A stretch of DNA of 37,065 nt from an uncultured SAR86 cluster bacterium (GTDB lineage Bacteria; Pseudomonadota; Gammaproteobacteria; Magnimaribacterales; TMED112). The notes under the pieces were generated by a model. It searched no databases, had not been told where the DNA came from, and was given only the letters and a program-made list of their open reading frames with translations. A program made the position numbers and the translations under genes. The stretch is taken from the NCBI GenBank assembly GCA_902585315.1, contig CACIDC010000007.1, positions 1-37,065 on the forward strand, read 5' to 3'. Below are positions 1-8,414 of this stretch, one piece after another. How positions within the stretch are numbered: the stretch's first letter is position 1; every line of letters begins with the position of its first letter.

Positions 1-1
1 G

Positions 2-442
2 ACTGGTTCGCTAGGTGATGTGATGCAAGAGTCAATTCAAGCAGCTTTAACTGTTGCAAAAAATATTGCTAAAGATAAAAAAATTAAAACTGAGTTTTTC
101 GACAAGCATGATATTCACATACATGTGCCTGAGGGTGCTACTCCAAAAGATGGACCAAGTGCAGGCATTACAATGTGTACAGCAATAACTTCTTTAGCAA
201 CTGAAAAAAAAGTAAAAGCTAATTTAGCAATGACAGGTGAAATTACATTAGCAGGCAAAGTTTTAAAGATTGGTGGACTAAAAGAAAAGCTTATTGCTGC
301 AAAAAGAAGTGGTATTACTAATATTATTATTCCACATGAAAATTTAGGTGATGTTGAAGAGATAGAATCTAATATTCTTAAAGATCTTGAAATTATTCCG
401 GTGAAAAATATTTCAGAAGTGCTTAAAGTAGCACTCGCATAG
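2..442 (+). CDS. lon: ATP-dependent protease Lon, C-terminal part (partial)
   Basis: This is the 3' end of the gene for Lon, the cytoplasmic AAA+ serine protease that degrades misfolded and regulatory proteins. The frame is open from base 2, so the gene begins outside the window and the internal ATG codons near its left edge are not starts. The visible protein is the end of the proteolytic domain: TGSLGDVMQES at the edge, the catalytic serine in KDGPSAGITM, and the partner lysine in the GKVLKIGGLKEK segment (Ser-Lys dyad). The C-terminus is of normal length for the family. hupB follows after 134 bp and then ppiD, the order seen in many Gammaproteobacteria. No convincing terminator was seen after the stop. 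Identification is near certain. Confidence 0.97.
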   Translation, partial: TGSLGDVMQESIQAALTVAKNIAKDKKIKTEFFDKHDIHIHVPEGATPKDGPSAGITMCTAITSLATEKKVKANLAMTGEITLAGKVLKIGGLKEKLIAAKRSGITNIIIPHENLGDVEEIESNILKDLEIIPVKNISEVLKVALA

Positions 443-509
443 GCATTCTTAAGTCACAAAGTCAAGAAAAAAGGGCTCAAATAAAGTTGAATTATTTAGT
501 TAAAAAATC

Positions 510-538
510 TTGATTTATTGATTTTTAGGGTCTAATGT
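510..538 (+). promoter_or_regulatory. Candidate sigma-70 promoter of hupB
   Basis: TTGATT (510-515) and TAATGT (533-538) are separated by 17 bp, about 38 bp before the hupB ATG. The -35 matches consensus at 4 of 6 positions and the -10 at only 3 of 6, so this is the best candidate in the lon-hupB gap rather than a firm call. A strong Shine-Dalgarno AGGAG at 567-571 lies 5 nt before the start. Confidence 0.4.
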
Positions 539-576
539 TATTAAAAGCTCTTAACAGGGCATTTTGAGGAGATTTT

Positions 577-852
577 ATGAATAAGGCTGATTTAATTGAC
601 ATGGTTGCCAGCGAGACTGGTAGCACTAAAGTTGATGCTGCTAAAGCATTAGACGCTGTTGTAGATGCTGTTACAGGTGCACTTGCTAAAGGTGATTCTG
701 TATCACTTGTAGGGTTTGGAACATTTTCTGTAAGACACAGAGCTGCTAGAGAAGGTATTAACCCACAGAATCCATCACAAAAGATTCACATACCTGCGGC
801 TAATGTACCAGTTTTTAAAGCAGGTAAAGCACTTAAAGCTTCAGTAAACTAA
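577..852 (+). CDS. hupB: DNA-binding protein HU (beta-type)
   Basis: A 91-residue HU protein, a small nucleoid-associated protein that dimerises and bends DNA without strong sequence specificity. The N-terminus MNKADLIDMVA, the conserved GFGTFSVRHRAAREG segment in the beta-arm region and the PAANVPVFKAGKALK C-terminal part are all typical, and length is normal (about 90 residues). The ATG is supported by a strong AGGAG ribosome binding site 5 nt upstream. It sits between lon and ppiD, the same context as E. coli hupB, which is why the beta symbol is used. ppiD begins 10 bp after the stop, so the two are probably co-transcribed. It could simply be the only HU in this genome. Confidence 0.97.
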   Translation: MNKADLIDMVASETGSTKVDAAKALDAVVDAVTGALAKGDSVSLVGFGTFSVRHRAAREGINPQNPSQKIHIPAANVPVFKAGKALKASVN

Positions 853-862
853 ATCTAACTGA

Positions 863-2731
863 GTGATCAGTTTCTTACGGGAGAGGCTACAAGGAATTGT
901 AGCCTTTTCTTTTCTAGGAGTTGTTGCCCTAACATTTGCGTTTTTGGGGCTCCCTACCTTTACGCAAACTTTCAGCGTTAATGAGTACGCCAAAGTTGGC
1001 AATTACAGCATTTCACAATCTGAGTATTTTCGCGCAAAGACTCAAGTTGAAGAAAATCTTCGATCACAATTTGGTGAGGGTTTAAATTTTTCAGACCCAG
1101 CTATAATAGATATCGTTTCCAATCTAACAAATAACTCAATTATAGAAAAATATACATTGATCAATTTCTTTGACGATTTGAATGCTGTCATCCCAGATAC
1201 ATTTATAGAAACAGAGCTCTCAAAATTGGAGGCTTTTCAAGTTGATGGGAGATTTAATCAGGATTTATTTAAACAATATTTAATCAATTTCAATCTGACA
1301 AAAGAGGATTTGATGGAAGATTTTGAATCAGATCTCAAACTCAGTTTGGCTGTCTCACTTTTAGATGCCACTGCCAGTTCATTTGACAAATCCATCAATC
1401 AGTATTTGGATTTACTCACAGAAAGAAGGTCTATATCTTTTGTTGAGCTTGAAGCTGACAATGTAACAAAAGAATTCATTGCAGAAGAGCAAGAAACTGA
1501 AGAGTATTTCAATAACAATTTAGAACAATTCTCAATTCCTGAAAAAAGATCCTTTCTTTTACTGGATTTGAATAAAAGTAAATTAAACCTTGAGGTAAGT
1601 GATACTGAACTAGAGGAAGCTTATAACTTATTTCTTGAAAATTTACCTGCTCCTGAAAAAAGAGTTTCTCATATCATGATAATTCGAGATAACTACACAA
1701 CGGATTTAGAGTATCAAGAAAAAGTTGCCACTGTCACAAAAGAACTTGAAGTCGCAGAATTTTCTAATCTTGTAAAACGTTATTCTGATGATCTAGGAAC
1801 AACAGATACAGACGGTGATCTTGGTTATACAAACGGAGAGGTTTTTCCAGCTGAGTTTGAATCAATTATCGCAAATTTAGATGTAAATGATGTCTCTTCG
1901 GCAGTGAGTTATGAAAACAATACTCACTTCCTGAAAGTAACAGAAATTAAAGGTTCTGGTGCAACTACCCTTGAAGAAAAAACAGCAGAATTATTAAGTG
2001 AATTACAACAGATAAAATTTGAAGATGAAGTGGCTCAAATCTCAAGCAGCCTAACATTTTCTAGTTTTAGTTTAGATGAAGCAAAAGAATTTGCTGAGTT
2101 GCGAAAACTGGAGCTTAAAGATTACTTAGATTTATCAATTGATGAGTTTCCGCTGAATTTAGAGAATTCTTCAATCCTATCAGCTACCGAAGTAGGGAAC
2201 TGGTCGAGCCCGCTTGAGGTGGGGTTTGATAATTATTCATTTGCTTACGTTTATGATGCAAAGGAGAAGACCTACAAAGAATTCTCAGACGTTATGAGTT
2301 CCGTTCAAGAAATTATTATTGAAACAAAAAAGACTGATTACTTGAATGAAATTTATGCTAACTCAGATATTACAACTCTTGATCAAGAGTCATTGAGTGA
2401 AATGTTCCAAATTAATAATTTTAAAGTTGAAAAATTTAAAGCTATAAATAGATCAACTTCATTGCTATCAAATGATGTGGTAGCTCAAGTATTCAATGAT
2501 CCGGATGTTGGTGAAATTAAGAAAGAAATTACTCCAAACGGTCTTCTACTTTACGTTGTAGAGGATCGAATTAAAGGCGATTATTCAAACGTTTCAGAGG
2601 AAGATCGTTTGGCAATCATTGAAGAATCAAAAAGAACAAATTTACAATTGGTTTTTAACGAATTAAGAGCAAAATACAATTTCGATGAGAAGATTTCAGT
2701 AAGCAATCAATTTGCTAATCAAAACTTGTAG
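863..2731 (+). CDS. ppiD: Periplasmic folding chaperone PpiD (SurA/parvulin type)
   Basis: A 622-residue inner-membrane-anchored periplasmic chaperone with a parvulin-type peptidyl-prolyl isomerase domain, involved in folding of outer membrane and secreted proteins. One N-terminal membrane anchor (about residues 11-30) follows a short basic MISFLRERLQG start. A SurA-N-like helical region follows, then the parvulin domain at about 265-362 (RVSHIMIIRD through HFLKVTEIKG), then a long C-terminal region. The start is GTG at 863, 10 bp after hupB. Length matches PpiD (about 620). Its 3' end overlaps the convergent fabI by 17 bp. Abundant TBDR traffic in this genome fits a need for such a chaperone. 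Whether its isomerase is active cannot be told; E. coli PpiD is regarded as mainly a chaperone. Confidence 0.93.
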   Translation: MISFLRERLQGIVAFSFLGVVALTFAFLGLPTFTQTFSVNEYAKVGNYSISQSEYFRAKTQVEENLRSQFGEGLNFSDPAIIDIVSNLTNNSIIEKYTLINFFDDLNAVIPDTFIETELSKLEAFQVDGRFNQDLFKQYLINFNLTKEDLMEDFESDLKLSLAVSLLDATASSFDKSINQYLDLLTERRSISFVELEADNVTKEFIAEEQETEEYFNNNLEQFSIPEKRSFLLLDLNKSKLNLEVSDTELEEAYNLFLENLPAPEKRVSHIMIIRDNYTTDLEYQEKVATVTKELEVAEFSNLVKRYSDDLGTTDTDGDLGYTNGEVFPAEFESIIANLDVNDVSSAVSYENNTHFLKVTEIKGSGATTLEEKTAELLSELQQIKFEDEVAQISSSLTFSSFSLDEAKEFAELRKLELKDYLDLSIDEFPLNLENSSILSATEVGNWSSPLEVGFDNYSFAYVYDAKEKTYKEFSDVMSSVQEIIIETKKTDYLNEIYANSDITTLDQESLSEMFQINNFKVEKFKAINRSTSLLSNDVVAQVFNDPDVGEIKKEITPNGLLLYVVEDRIKGDYSNVSEEDRLAIIEESKRTNLQLVFNELRAKYNFDEKISVSNQFANQNL

Positions 2732-3488
2732 CCTGGATATTATAGCCACCGTCGACGTAAATTGTCTGACCAGTAATGCCACTGGACAAATCACTTAGCA
2801 AGAACGCAGCAGCATTACCGACTTCCGTAGCCGTAATATTTCTTGCAATTGGTGTGTTCTCACCGTGTTTGCTTAGCATAGTTTTGAATCCTTTAATGCC
2901 TGAGGCAGCCAATGTTTTTATTGGGCCTGCAGATATGGAGTTTACTCTAATACCTTTAGCACCCAAGGTTGAAGCAAAATACCTTACACTTGCCTCGAGG
3001 CTAGCTTTTGCCATTCCCATGACATTGTAGTTGGGAGTTGCTTCTTGAGAACCAATATAGGTCAAAGTTATTGCCGAGCTATTTTCAGTCATATATGGAT
3101 GAGCCTCTTTCAAAAGGCCTGAAAAGCTGTATGAACTGATATCATGTGTGATTTGAAAGCCTTCTCTGGTAATGCAATCTTCAATGTTACCCGAGATCTG
3201 TTCAGCTGGCGCAAAGCCAACAGAATGAACAATTCCATCAATTTCACCCCACTCTTTAACAGTTGATGTAATAAGTTCTTTAATATCCGAATCGTTGGAT
3301 AGGTCACATATTTTTGTGAAACCATTACCATTTTGGCTTGCAAACTCATTAATGAACTTCTCGAACCTTTCGTTTTGATAACTAAAACCTAATGTAGCTC
3401 CATTTTTATGCAAGGTTTCAGCTATAGCGGCAGCAATCGAATATTTATTGGCAAGACCAACAACCAGGATTTTTTTCCCCTCAACCAT
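2715..3488 (-). CDS. fabI: Enoyl-[acyl-carrier-protein] reductase (NADH), FabI
   Basis: A 257-residue short-chain dehydrogenase catalysing the last reduction of the fatty-acid elongation cycle (trans-2-enoyl-ACP to acyl-ACP). The nucleotide-binding segment GLANKYSIAAAIAE lies at the N-terminus. Catalytic Tyr154 and Lys161 sit in PNYNVMGMAKASLEA with the Tyr-x6-Lys spacing of FabI, and a further conserved tyrosine is at 144 (TYIGSQEA). Length is normal. The gene converges on ppiD with a 17-bp 3' overlap. A TATAAT box stands 6 nt before the ATG, which suggests a leaderless transcript. The family is the target of triclosan-type inhibitors. Confidence 0.96.
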   Translation of the reverse strand: MVEGKKILVVGLANKYSIAAAIAETLHKNGATLGFSYQNERFEKFINEFASQNGNGFTKICDLSNDSDIKELITSTVKEWGEIDGIVHSVGFAPAEQISGNIEDCITREGFQITHDISSYSFSGLLKEAHPYMTENSSAITLTYIGSQEATPNYNVMGMAKASLEASVRYFASTLGAKGIRVNSISAGPIKTLAASGIKGFKTMLSKHGENTPIARNITATEVGNAAAFLLSDLSSGITGQTIYVDGGYNIQATSFD

Positions 3489-3494
3489 GTAAAG

Positions 3495-3500
3495 ATTATA
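3495..3500 (-). promoter_or_regulatory. -10 box of fabI, leaderless arrangement
   Basis: Reading the minus strand, TATAAT is followed by exactly six bases and then the fabI ATG, so transcription would begin at or next to the A of the start codon. No good -35 is visible at 17 bp and no Shine-Dalgarno lies between. The rest of this 203-bp gap (3489-3691) leads to TBDR 1; I saw no riboswitch signature in it. Confidence 0.45.
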
Positions 3501-3691
3501 GTTTATTTTTCTTGGATATTAAATTTATCAAAAACGCTCTAAATACCTTATAAAAACTATGAAATTAAGCTTTTTCGATAATAATCCAACAAAAAACGCT
3601 TATTTGTGACAATTAAGTAGCAAAAAAGTATCTAAAAAGCTCCAAATGAACTATTATTTGGGGATATTAACTTTTTAAAAGGTAAATAAAT

Positions 3692-6496
3692 ATGAATATA
3701 TTTAAATATTTAATGAGCTTGCTTGTCATTGCTTCATTCTCTTTGGGTGTAATTGCTCAAGAAGATGAAGGAGATGTTGAGGAAGTTGTTGTTACTGGTT
3801 CAAAAATTAAAAGTGCAGACTTGTATTCTTTTGCTCCAGTATCAGAAGTTACTGCTGAAGATATTGCTATCTCCGGTAAGGCTTCAATAGGTGAAATTCT
3901 TGCTGAATTACCATCTCAAGGTTCTGGTCTTTCTAGAACGTTTAACAATGGTGGTGAAGGTTCAGTAAGAATTGACATGAGAAATCTTGGATCAAGTAGA
4001 ACTTTGATCCTTGTAGATGGTAAAAGATGGGTAAATGCAGGTCGTGGAGCAAACTCTTCAGTAGATCTGAACTCAATACCTACAGCTTTAGTCGAAAGAG
4101 TAGAAATACTTAGAGACGGTGCGTCTGCTGTTTATGGCTCAGATGCTATTGCTGGTGTTGTTAACATCATTACCAAAGACGAATACAGTGGTGCTGATAT
4201 ATCTCTCCAAACTGGTGAATATTTCGACGGTGGCGGAGGCGGTGACGTTTTAAGTTACAGCTTCGGTGGCACAAGTGGAGGTACCTCATTCATTGGAGGA
4301 TTCTCGGTAGTTAATCTGAATTTCTTGAGCAACTTTGACAGACCTGAAACAGCTGCAAGACCAGCAAACGGTGGTTCTTTAGGTACACCACAAGGTGCAT
4401 TTGCTTACAGTGGTGTTGTCGGAGATTGTGGTATTTTCACATTAGTTGACGGTGCTGCCGGAACAAATGCTGCTACTGATTTTAGATGTTGGACAAGTCC
4501 GGATGATAGATTTAACTATAATCCTTACAACTATGTCGAAGTACCTAGTGAAAGATCAAACGTCTTCGCTAAAATGACATCTGATTTAGCTACAGGCCAA
4601 ACACTTGGCATGATGTTTACTTATCAAAAAAGAGATTCAAATCAATTATTAGCTCCAACCCCTTTATTTTATGGTTTTGGTAGTTTTGGTGGAAGTGAAG
4701 GTATCGGTGTTAACCAACCTTACAACCCATTTGGAGTTGAGTTCTGTGACTTAGGTGGCCAATCACAAGGTTATTCTGACTGTTCTGCAGCAGACGTACC
4801 AACAGCTAACGGTTTCTTCGGTAGAAGATTCTTAGAAGGTGGGAACAGAGATTTTGTTGATGCTCTAGAAACATATAGAGGAATGGTTACATTAGATGGA
4901 AGTGCAATGGGTTTTGATTACTCAGCGTTTCTTTCAACAGCAACTAACAATGCAACCCTAACAACTGCTGGCTTATTAGATACCAGTGCTGTTAAAAGAG
5001 CACTTGCATCAGACTGCGGACCGGACGGAAATGGAACTACCTGTCTAAACATATTTGGTGGACAAGGTACTGATACTGTTTATCAAGGAGAAGGACTTTG
5101 GGCTGGCTCAGGTTCAATTACTCCGGAAATGGTTGACGCCATAACATTCCAAGGTAAAGATACTGGTGGAAACGACATGACAAACTATGGAGTTGACTTT
5201 ACTGGTGATTTATTTGTGAACCCACAAGGTTTTGATGTTCCGGTTGCTTTTGGTTACGAGCACAGATCAGAAAATGGTTTTAATAGTCCTGATGCATTTA
5301 TTGCAAAAGGCCTATCATCTGGTAATGCCGATCAACCTGTTTCAGGTGGATTTGAAGTTGACGAGTTTTATGCTGAAGCAGTATATCAAGTACATTCAAT
5401 GCTTGCATTTACTGCTGCTACAAGGTTCTCAGATTACAGCACCTTCGGTGACACAACTAACTCAAAAGTAGCTATGTTGTTATCTCCAATGGATGGCTTG
5501 AACTTCAGAGCATCTTTCGCAGAGGGCTTTAGGGCTCCAAGTATTGGCGCACTTTATTCAGGAAATTCTGATAGCTACCCGACTTTGCAAGATCCTTGTG
5601 ATGTTAACTCAGCAAACTTTACAGGTAATGCTGATGGCACACAAACTGGTCAATGTTTAGCTGATGGTGTTCCAACAGGTTTCACACAGCCAAACGATCA
5701 GATCAGAATTACGGTTGGTGGTAATCCACTAGTTCAACCAGAAGTGTCAGAAAGTTTCAACGTTGGTATGACATATCAATCTCCAATGGGATGGAATATC
5801 TTTGCTGATTACTATGACGTTGAAGTTGATGAGCTTATTGGATCAATTGGTGCTCAATTAATCCTAAATGGTTGCTATACAGGAACAGATCCAGATTACT
5901 GTTCTCTAATTGACAGACAAACTGGTGGTTTTGTAGCAGATTTAAGAAATACAGCTAACAACGTTGGTAACTTAGTCACATCAGGTGTTGAGGTTGGAGG
6001 TTCTTATGACTTCAGCACAGCATATGGTGATTTTGCTGTCAGCTCTGAGGCGAGAATGTTAGATAATTATGATGTAACTCTTGCTAATGGAGATGTTGTT
6101 TACAATGCTGGATATGTTTTGGGTGGCCCAAGAGCTAACTTTGTTGACTTTAAGATGAACACAGCTGTTCAATGGTCAATGGGTAATATGTTTGCTTCTG
6201 TAACTTTCACACATTATGGTGAAGGTAACGGGGTTGCAAATAATGCTCCAACATTACCATTTGGTGGTACTGAATTGGTCGAAGAAGATGTAAGGGACAT
6301 TGATGCAATTACTTATGTCGATGTTCAGTATGGAATGTTCTTCCCAGAATATGATGCAACATTAAGAGTAGGTTTAGATAACGTGTTTGATGAAGATCCA
6401 ACATTTTTCCCTGAAACATTCGCTAATGACTTTGATCCTATGTACAGAACATGGGGTTCACAAGCTTGGTATATGAATCTTTCAATGAGCTTCTAA
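3692..6496 (+). CDS. TonB-dependent outer membrane receptor (TBDR 1)
   Basis: A 934-residue TonB-dependent receptor that would import an unknown ligand across the outer membrane using proton motive force relayed by TonB-ExbBD. A cleavable signal peptide (MNIFKYLMSLLVIASFSLG...) precedes a TonB-box-like stretch (VEEVVVTGSKIK). The plug domain spans about 45-160 with the typical RVEILRDGASAVYGSDAIAG motif, followed by a 22-strand-type barrel ending in an aromatic residue (NLSMSF). The ATG has an AAGG sequence about 9 nt upstream. It is monocistronic, flanked by fabI (divergent) and a strong terminator. No substrate-linked enzyme adjoins it, so the ligand cannot be inferred. Its plug resembles TBDR 2 more than TBDR 3. 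Confidence 0.93.
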   Translation: MNIFKYLMSLLVIASFSLGVIAQEDEGDVEEVVVTGSKIKSADLYSFAPVSEVTAEDIAISGKASIGEILAELPSQGSGLSRTFNNGGEGSVRIDMRNLGSSRTLILVDGKRWVNAGRGANSSVDLNSIPTALVERVEILRDGASAVYGSDAIAGVVNIITKDEYSGADISLQTGEYFDGGGGGDVLSYSFGGTSGGTSFIGGFSVVNLNFLSNFDRPETAARPANGGSLGTPQGAFAYSGVVGDCGIFTLVDGAAGTNAATDFRCWTSPDDRFNYNPYNYVEVPSERSNVFAKMTSDLATGQTLGMMFTYQKRDSNQLLAPTPLFYGFGSFGGSEGIGVNQPYNPFGVEFCDLGGQSQGYSDCSAADVPTANGFFGRRFLEGGNRDFVDALETYRGMVTLDGSAMGFDYSAFLSTATNNATLTTAGLLDTSAVKRALASDCGPDGNGTTCLNIFGGQGTDTVYQGEGLWAGSGSITPEMVDAITFQGKDTGGNDMTNYGVDFTGDLFVNPQGFDVPVAFGYEHRSENGFNSPDAFIAKGLSSGNADQPVSGGFEVDEFYAEAVYQVHSMLAFTAATRFSDYSTFGDTTNSKVAMLLSPMDGLNFRASFAEGFRAPSIGALYSGNSDSYPTLQDPCDVNSANFTGNADGTQTGQCLADGVPTGFTQPNDQIRITVGGNPLVQPEVSESFNVGMTYQSPMGWNIFADYYDVEVDELIGSIGAQLILNGCYTGTDPDYCSLIDRQTGGFVADLRNTANNVGNLVTSGVEVGGSYDFSTAYGDFAVSSEARMLDNYDVTLANGDVVYNAGYVLGGPRANFVDFKMNTAVQWSMGNMFASVTFTHYGEGNGVANNAPTLPFGGTELVEEDVRDIDAITYVDVQYGMFFPEYDATLRVGLDNVFDEDPTFFPETFANDFDPMYRTWGSQAWYMNLSMSF

Positions 6497-6514
6497 ACTT
6501 AGTTGTTTGAATTT

Positions 6515-6543
6515 AAAAGGGTTGCTTCGGCAACCCTTTTTTT
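6515..6543. terminator. Bidirectional rho-independent terminator between TBDR 1 and gloB
   Basis: A perfect 11-bp stem AAAAGGGTTGC / GCAACCCTTTT closes on a TTCG tetraloop and is followed by more T on the plus strand. The A-run on the other side makes it work for gloB too, whose TAA stop (6542-6544) lies in the T-run. Confidence 0.9.
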
Positions 6544-7270
6544 ATGCATTATCTTTTCTAGTTCTAAGCTCAGTAAATTGCTCAAGCTTTGATAAACCTT
6601 CAAGATCAGAAGGGACAACATCCAACAAAAATGGATTTATCTTTCGTTCCAGTTCAAGAGTTGTAGGTATTGATATGTCACCTATTAATCTTTTAGCAGA
6701 GATTTTCTTATAGTAATTCTCTATGAATTCATCTGTAATTTCGGATAACACGAATTTTAGATTTGATTCAGTATATTCGTGTGCACAATAAATCATTGTT
6801 TCTGGAACCAATTGGTTCAATTTTTGAACGGAATTATGCATTTGTTCAAATGTGCCTTCGAAAACTCTGCCACACCCTGCTGAAAATAATGTGTCACCAC
6901 AAAAAACTAAATTTTTTTGGCTTTCGACATAAGCTATGTGATCAAGCGTATGACCAGGTGTTTCTAGCACAGAAAATTCATAGTCCAATGTTTTGACTGT
7001 GTCATTTTCTGTGACATGTATATCTATGCCTTCTATATTGCCTACAGGACCATAAACTTTACCATCAATCTGCTCTTTTAATTCAAGTGTCCCACCAACA
7101 TGATCAAAGTGATGATGGGTAAGTAAGATATCCACAAGATTAAGTTTATTGGTATTGATTAGTTCTATTACAGGTGAAGCATCTCCAGGGTCTATGACTG
7201 AAATATCAGAGCCCGATTGTATGACCCATATGTAATTATCTGTGTAAGCAGGTATATGAAAGATACGCAT
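6542..7270 (-). CDS. gloB: Hydroxyacylglutathione hydrolase (glyoxalase II)
   Basis: A metallo-beta-lactamase-fold enzyme that hydrolyses S-D-lactoylglutathione to D-lactate and glutathione in methylglyoxal detoxification. The protein begins MRIFHIPAYTDNYIWV, the usual GloB start. The frame extends upstream to a TTG at 7324, but this would run into rnhA, so the ATG at 7270 (242 residues) is preferred. The dinuclear metal site THHHFDHVGG, the further ligands in TPGHTLDHI and FCGDTLFSAGCGR, and CAHEYTESNLKF near the C-terminal domain are all present. It diverges from rnhA with only 19 bp between start codons. The order gloB, rnhA, dnaQ is common in Gammaproteobacteria. Its presence implies glutathione metabolism, relevant to the nearby gamma-glutamyltransferase. 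Confidence 0.95.
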   Translation of the reverse strand: MRIFHIPAYTDNYIWVIQSGSDISVIDPGDASPVIELINTNKLNLVDILLTHHHFDHVGGTLELKEQIDGKVYGPVGNIEGIDIHVTENDTVKTLDYEFSVLETPGHTLDHIAYVESQKNLVFCGDTLFSAGCGRVFEGTFEQMHNSVQKLNQLVPETMIYCAHEYTESNLKFVLSEITDEFIENYYKKISAKRLIGDISIPTTLELERKINPFLLDVVPSDLEGLSKLEQFTELRTRKDNA

Positions 7271-7275
7271 TAATT

Positions 7276-7282
7276 TATAATA
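7276..7282. promoter_or_regulatory. Shared, symmetric -10 element for gloB and rnhA
   Basis: On the plus strand TATAAT occupies 7276-7281, 8 nt before the rnhA ATG. On the minus strand TATTAT occupies 7282-7277, 6 nt before the gloB ATG. Using the usual 7-nt offset, the predicted starts are 7288 (plus) and 7270 (minus), 18 bp apart. The whole spacer is 19 bp, so any -35 elements would lie inside the opposite gene. This is inference from sequence only. Confidence 0.5.
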
Positions 7283-7289
7283 AACATTT

Positions 7290-7721
7290 ATGTCTATAAA
7301 AGTATATACAGATGGCGCTTGCAAAGGTAACCCAGGACCTGGAGGTTGGGGTGTTTATATACAATCTAATGAAGATGAAAAAGAGTTGTATGGAGGAAAT
7401 CCTGAAACAACTAACAATCAAATGGAAATGCAGGCTGCTCTAGAAGCTTTAAAACATCTCAAAGATGAAGATGAGGTTATAGAACTTTATACTGATTCGA
7501 ATTATCTGAGACAAGGCATCACTGAGTGGATCCATAATTGGAAAAAAAATAATTGGAAAACAGCAGCTAAAAAACCAGTTGCCAATCGAGATTTGTGGAT
7601 AGAGATATCAGATTTAAATGAAAAAATGAATGTTCAGTGGAATTGGGTAAAGGGTCATGCTGGCGACCCCGGTAATGAAAGAGCTGACGAGTTAGCTAAT
7701 ATTGGTGCTGAAAGTGTCTAA
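7290..7721 (+). CDS. rnhA: Ribonuclease HI
   Basis: A 143-residue ribonuclease HI, which cleaves the RNA strand of RNA-DNA hybrids (R-loops, Okazaki primers). The four carboxylates of the two-metal active site are visible: Asp8 (YTDGACKGNPGPGG), Glu46 (NNQMEMQAALEAL), Asp69 (LYTDSNY) and Asp133 (GNERADELAN). His123 in WVKGHAGDPGN is the catalytic histidine. The basic protrusion (WIHNWKKNNWKTAAKKPVAN) is retained. Length is close to that of E. coli RnhA. The gene overlaps the start of dnaQ, forming an rnhA-dnaQ-gltX operon. A TATAAT lies 8 nt before the ATG and no Shine-Dalgarno is seen, so the transcript may be nearly leaderless. Confidence 0.97.
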   Translation: MSIKVYTDGACKGNPGPGGWGVYIQSNEDEKELYGGNPETTNNQMEMQAALEALKHLKDEDEVIELYTDSNYLRQGITEWIHNWKKNNWKTAAKKPVANRDLWIEISDLNEKMNVQWNWVKGHAGDPGNERADELANIGAESV

Positions 7722-8412
7722 TAGATTTATTTCTTTCGATACAGAAACAACAGGCTTGGATTTTAAAGATGGTGACCGCGTTGTTGAAATAGGAGCTGTA
7801 GAAATTTTGGGTAGAGATAAAACTGGAAAAGAATATCAAACTTATTTAAATCCGGAAGGTAAGGAGATGAGTGAAGGCGCAGCTGAAATTACGAATATAA
7901 CAAATGAACAACTAAAAAAGGCACCGAAATTTAAGGAAGTTGCTGATGAGTTTATTGAATTTGTAAAAGGAGCAGAATTAATCATTCATAATGCTGAATT
8001 TGACATTGGTTTCATAAATAACGAATTGAATTTAATTAAGCATGAAGTAAAAGATATAAGAGATATTTGTACAATATACGATACTTTGATACATGCCAGA
8101 AAAACTTTTCCAGGCCAAAGAAATAACCTAAATGCATTATCAGCACGGCTCGGTATTTCTGGATATGATAGAACTCATCACGGAGCGCTTTTGGATGCAC
8201 AAATATTGGCAGATACATATTTGAACTTAACAGGAGGCCAAGTAACTTTTAATTTAACAGATTCACAAACCATAGAAACAAAACAAGACGTTGATAAACA
8301 AGCTGAGAGCGTGGAATTTTTGGAATTTAATGTTAAAGATAAAGATCTTACCGAGCACAAAAAATTTTTAGAGATTCTTAGTAAAAAAACTGATAAAGAG
8401 ATAAGTTGGTAA
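7714..8412 (+). CDS. dnaQ: DNA polymerase III epsilon subunit (3'-5' proofreading exonuclease)
   Basis: The proofreading subunit of the replicative polymerase, DEDDh family. The three exonuclease motifs are present: FDTETTGLDF (Exo I), HNAEFDIGFINNEL (Exo II) and HHGALLDAQILADTYL (Exo III with the catalytic His and Asp). The C-terminal tail beyond about residue 175 is the region that tethers to the polymerase alpha subunit. GTG at 7714 gives MSNRFISFDTETTG, the spacing normal for DnaQ, and an 8-bp overlap with rnhA, consistent with translational coupling. GTG 7705 or TTG 7702 are possible alternatives. gltX follows after 2 bp. In E. coli dnaQ and rnhA are divergent; here they are co-directional. 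Confidence 0.93.
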   Translation: MSNRFISFDTETTGLDFKDGDRVVEIGAVEILGRDKTGKEYQTYLNPEGKEMSEGAAEITNITNEQLKKAPKFKEVADEFIEFVKGAELIIHNAEFDIGFINNELNLIKHEVKDIRDICTIYDTLIHARKTFPGQRNNLNALSARLGISGYDRTHHGALLDAQILADTYLNLTGGQVTFNLTDSQTIETKQDVDKQAESVEFLEFNVKDKDLTEHKKFLEILSKKTDKEISW

Positions 8413-8414
8413 AA

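Noticed and set aside
3489-3691. Possible cobalamin or other riboswitch upstream of TBDR 1
   Set aside because: No B12-box-like element or extended conserved pairing was seen; the 203-bp gap looks like ordinary AT-rich promoter sequence.
7271-7324. Upstream TTG start for gloB extending over the beginning of rnhA
   Set aside because: The extra 18 residues are not GloB-like, whereas ATG 7270 gives the family's MRIFHIPAYTDNYIWV start.
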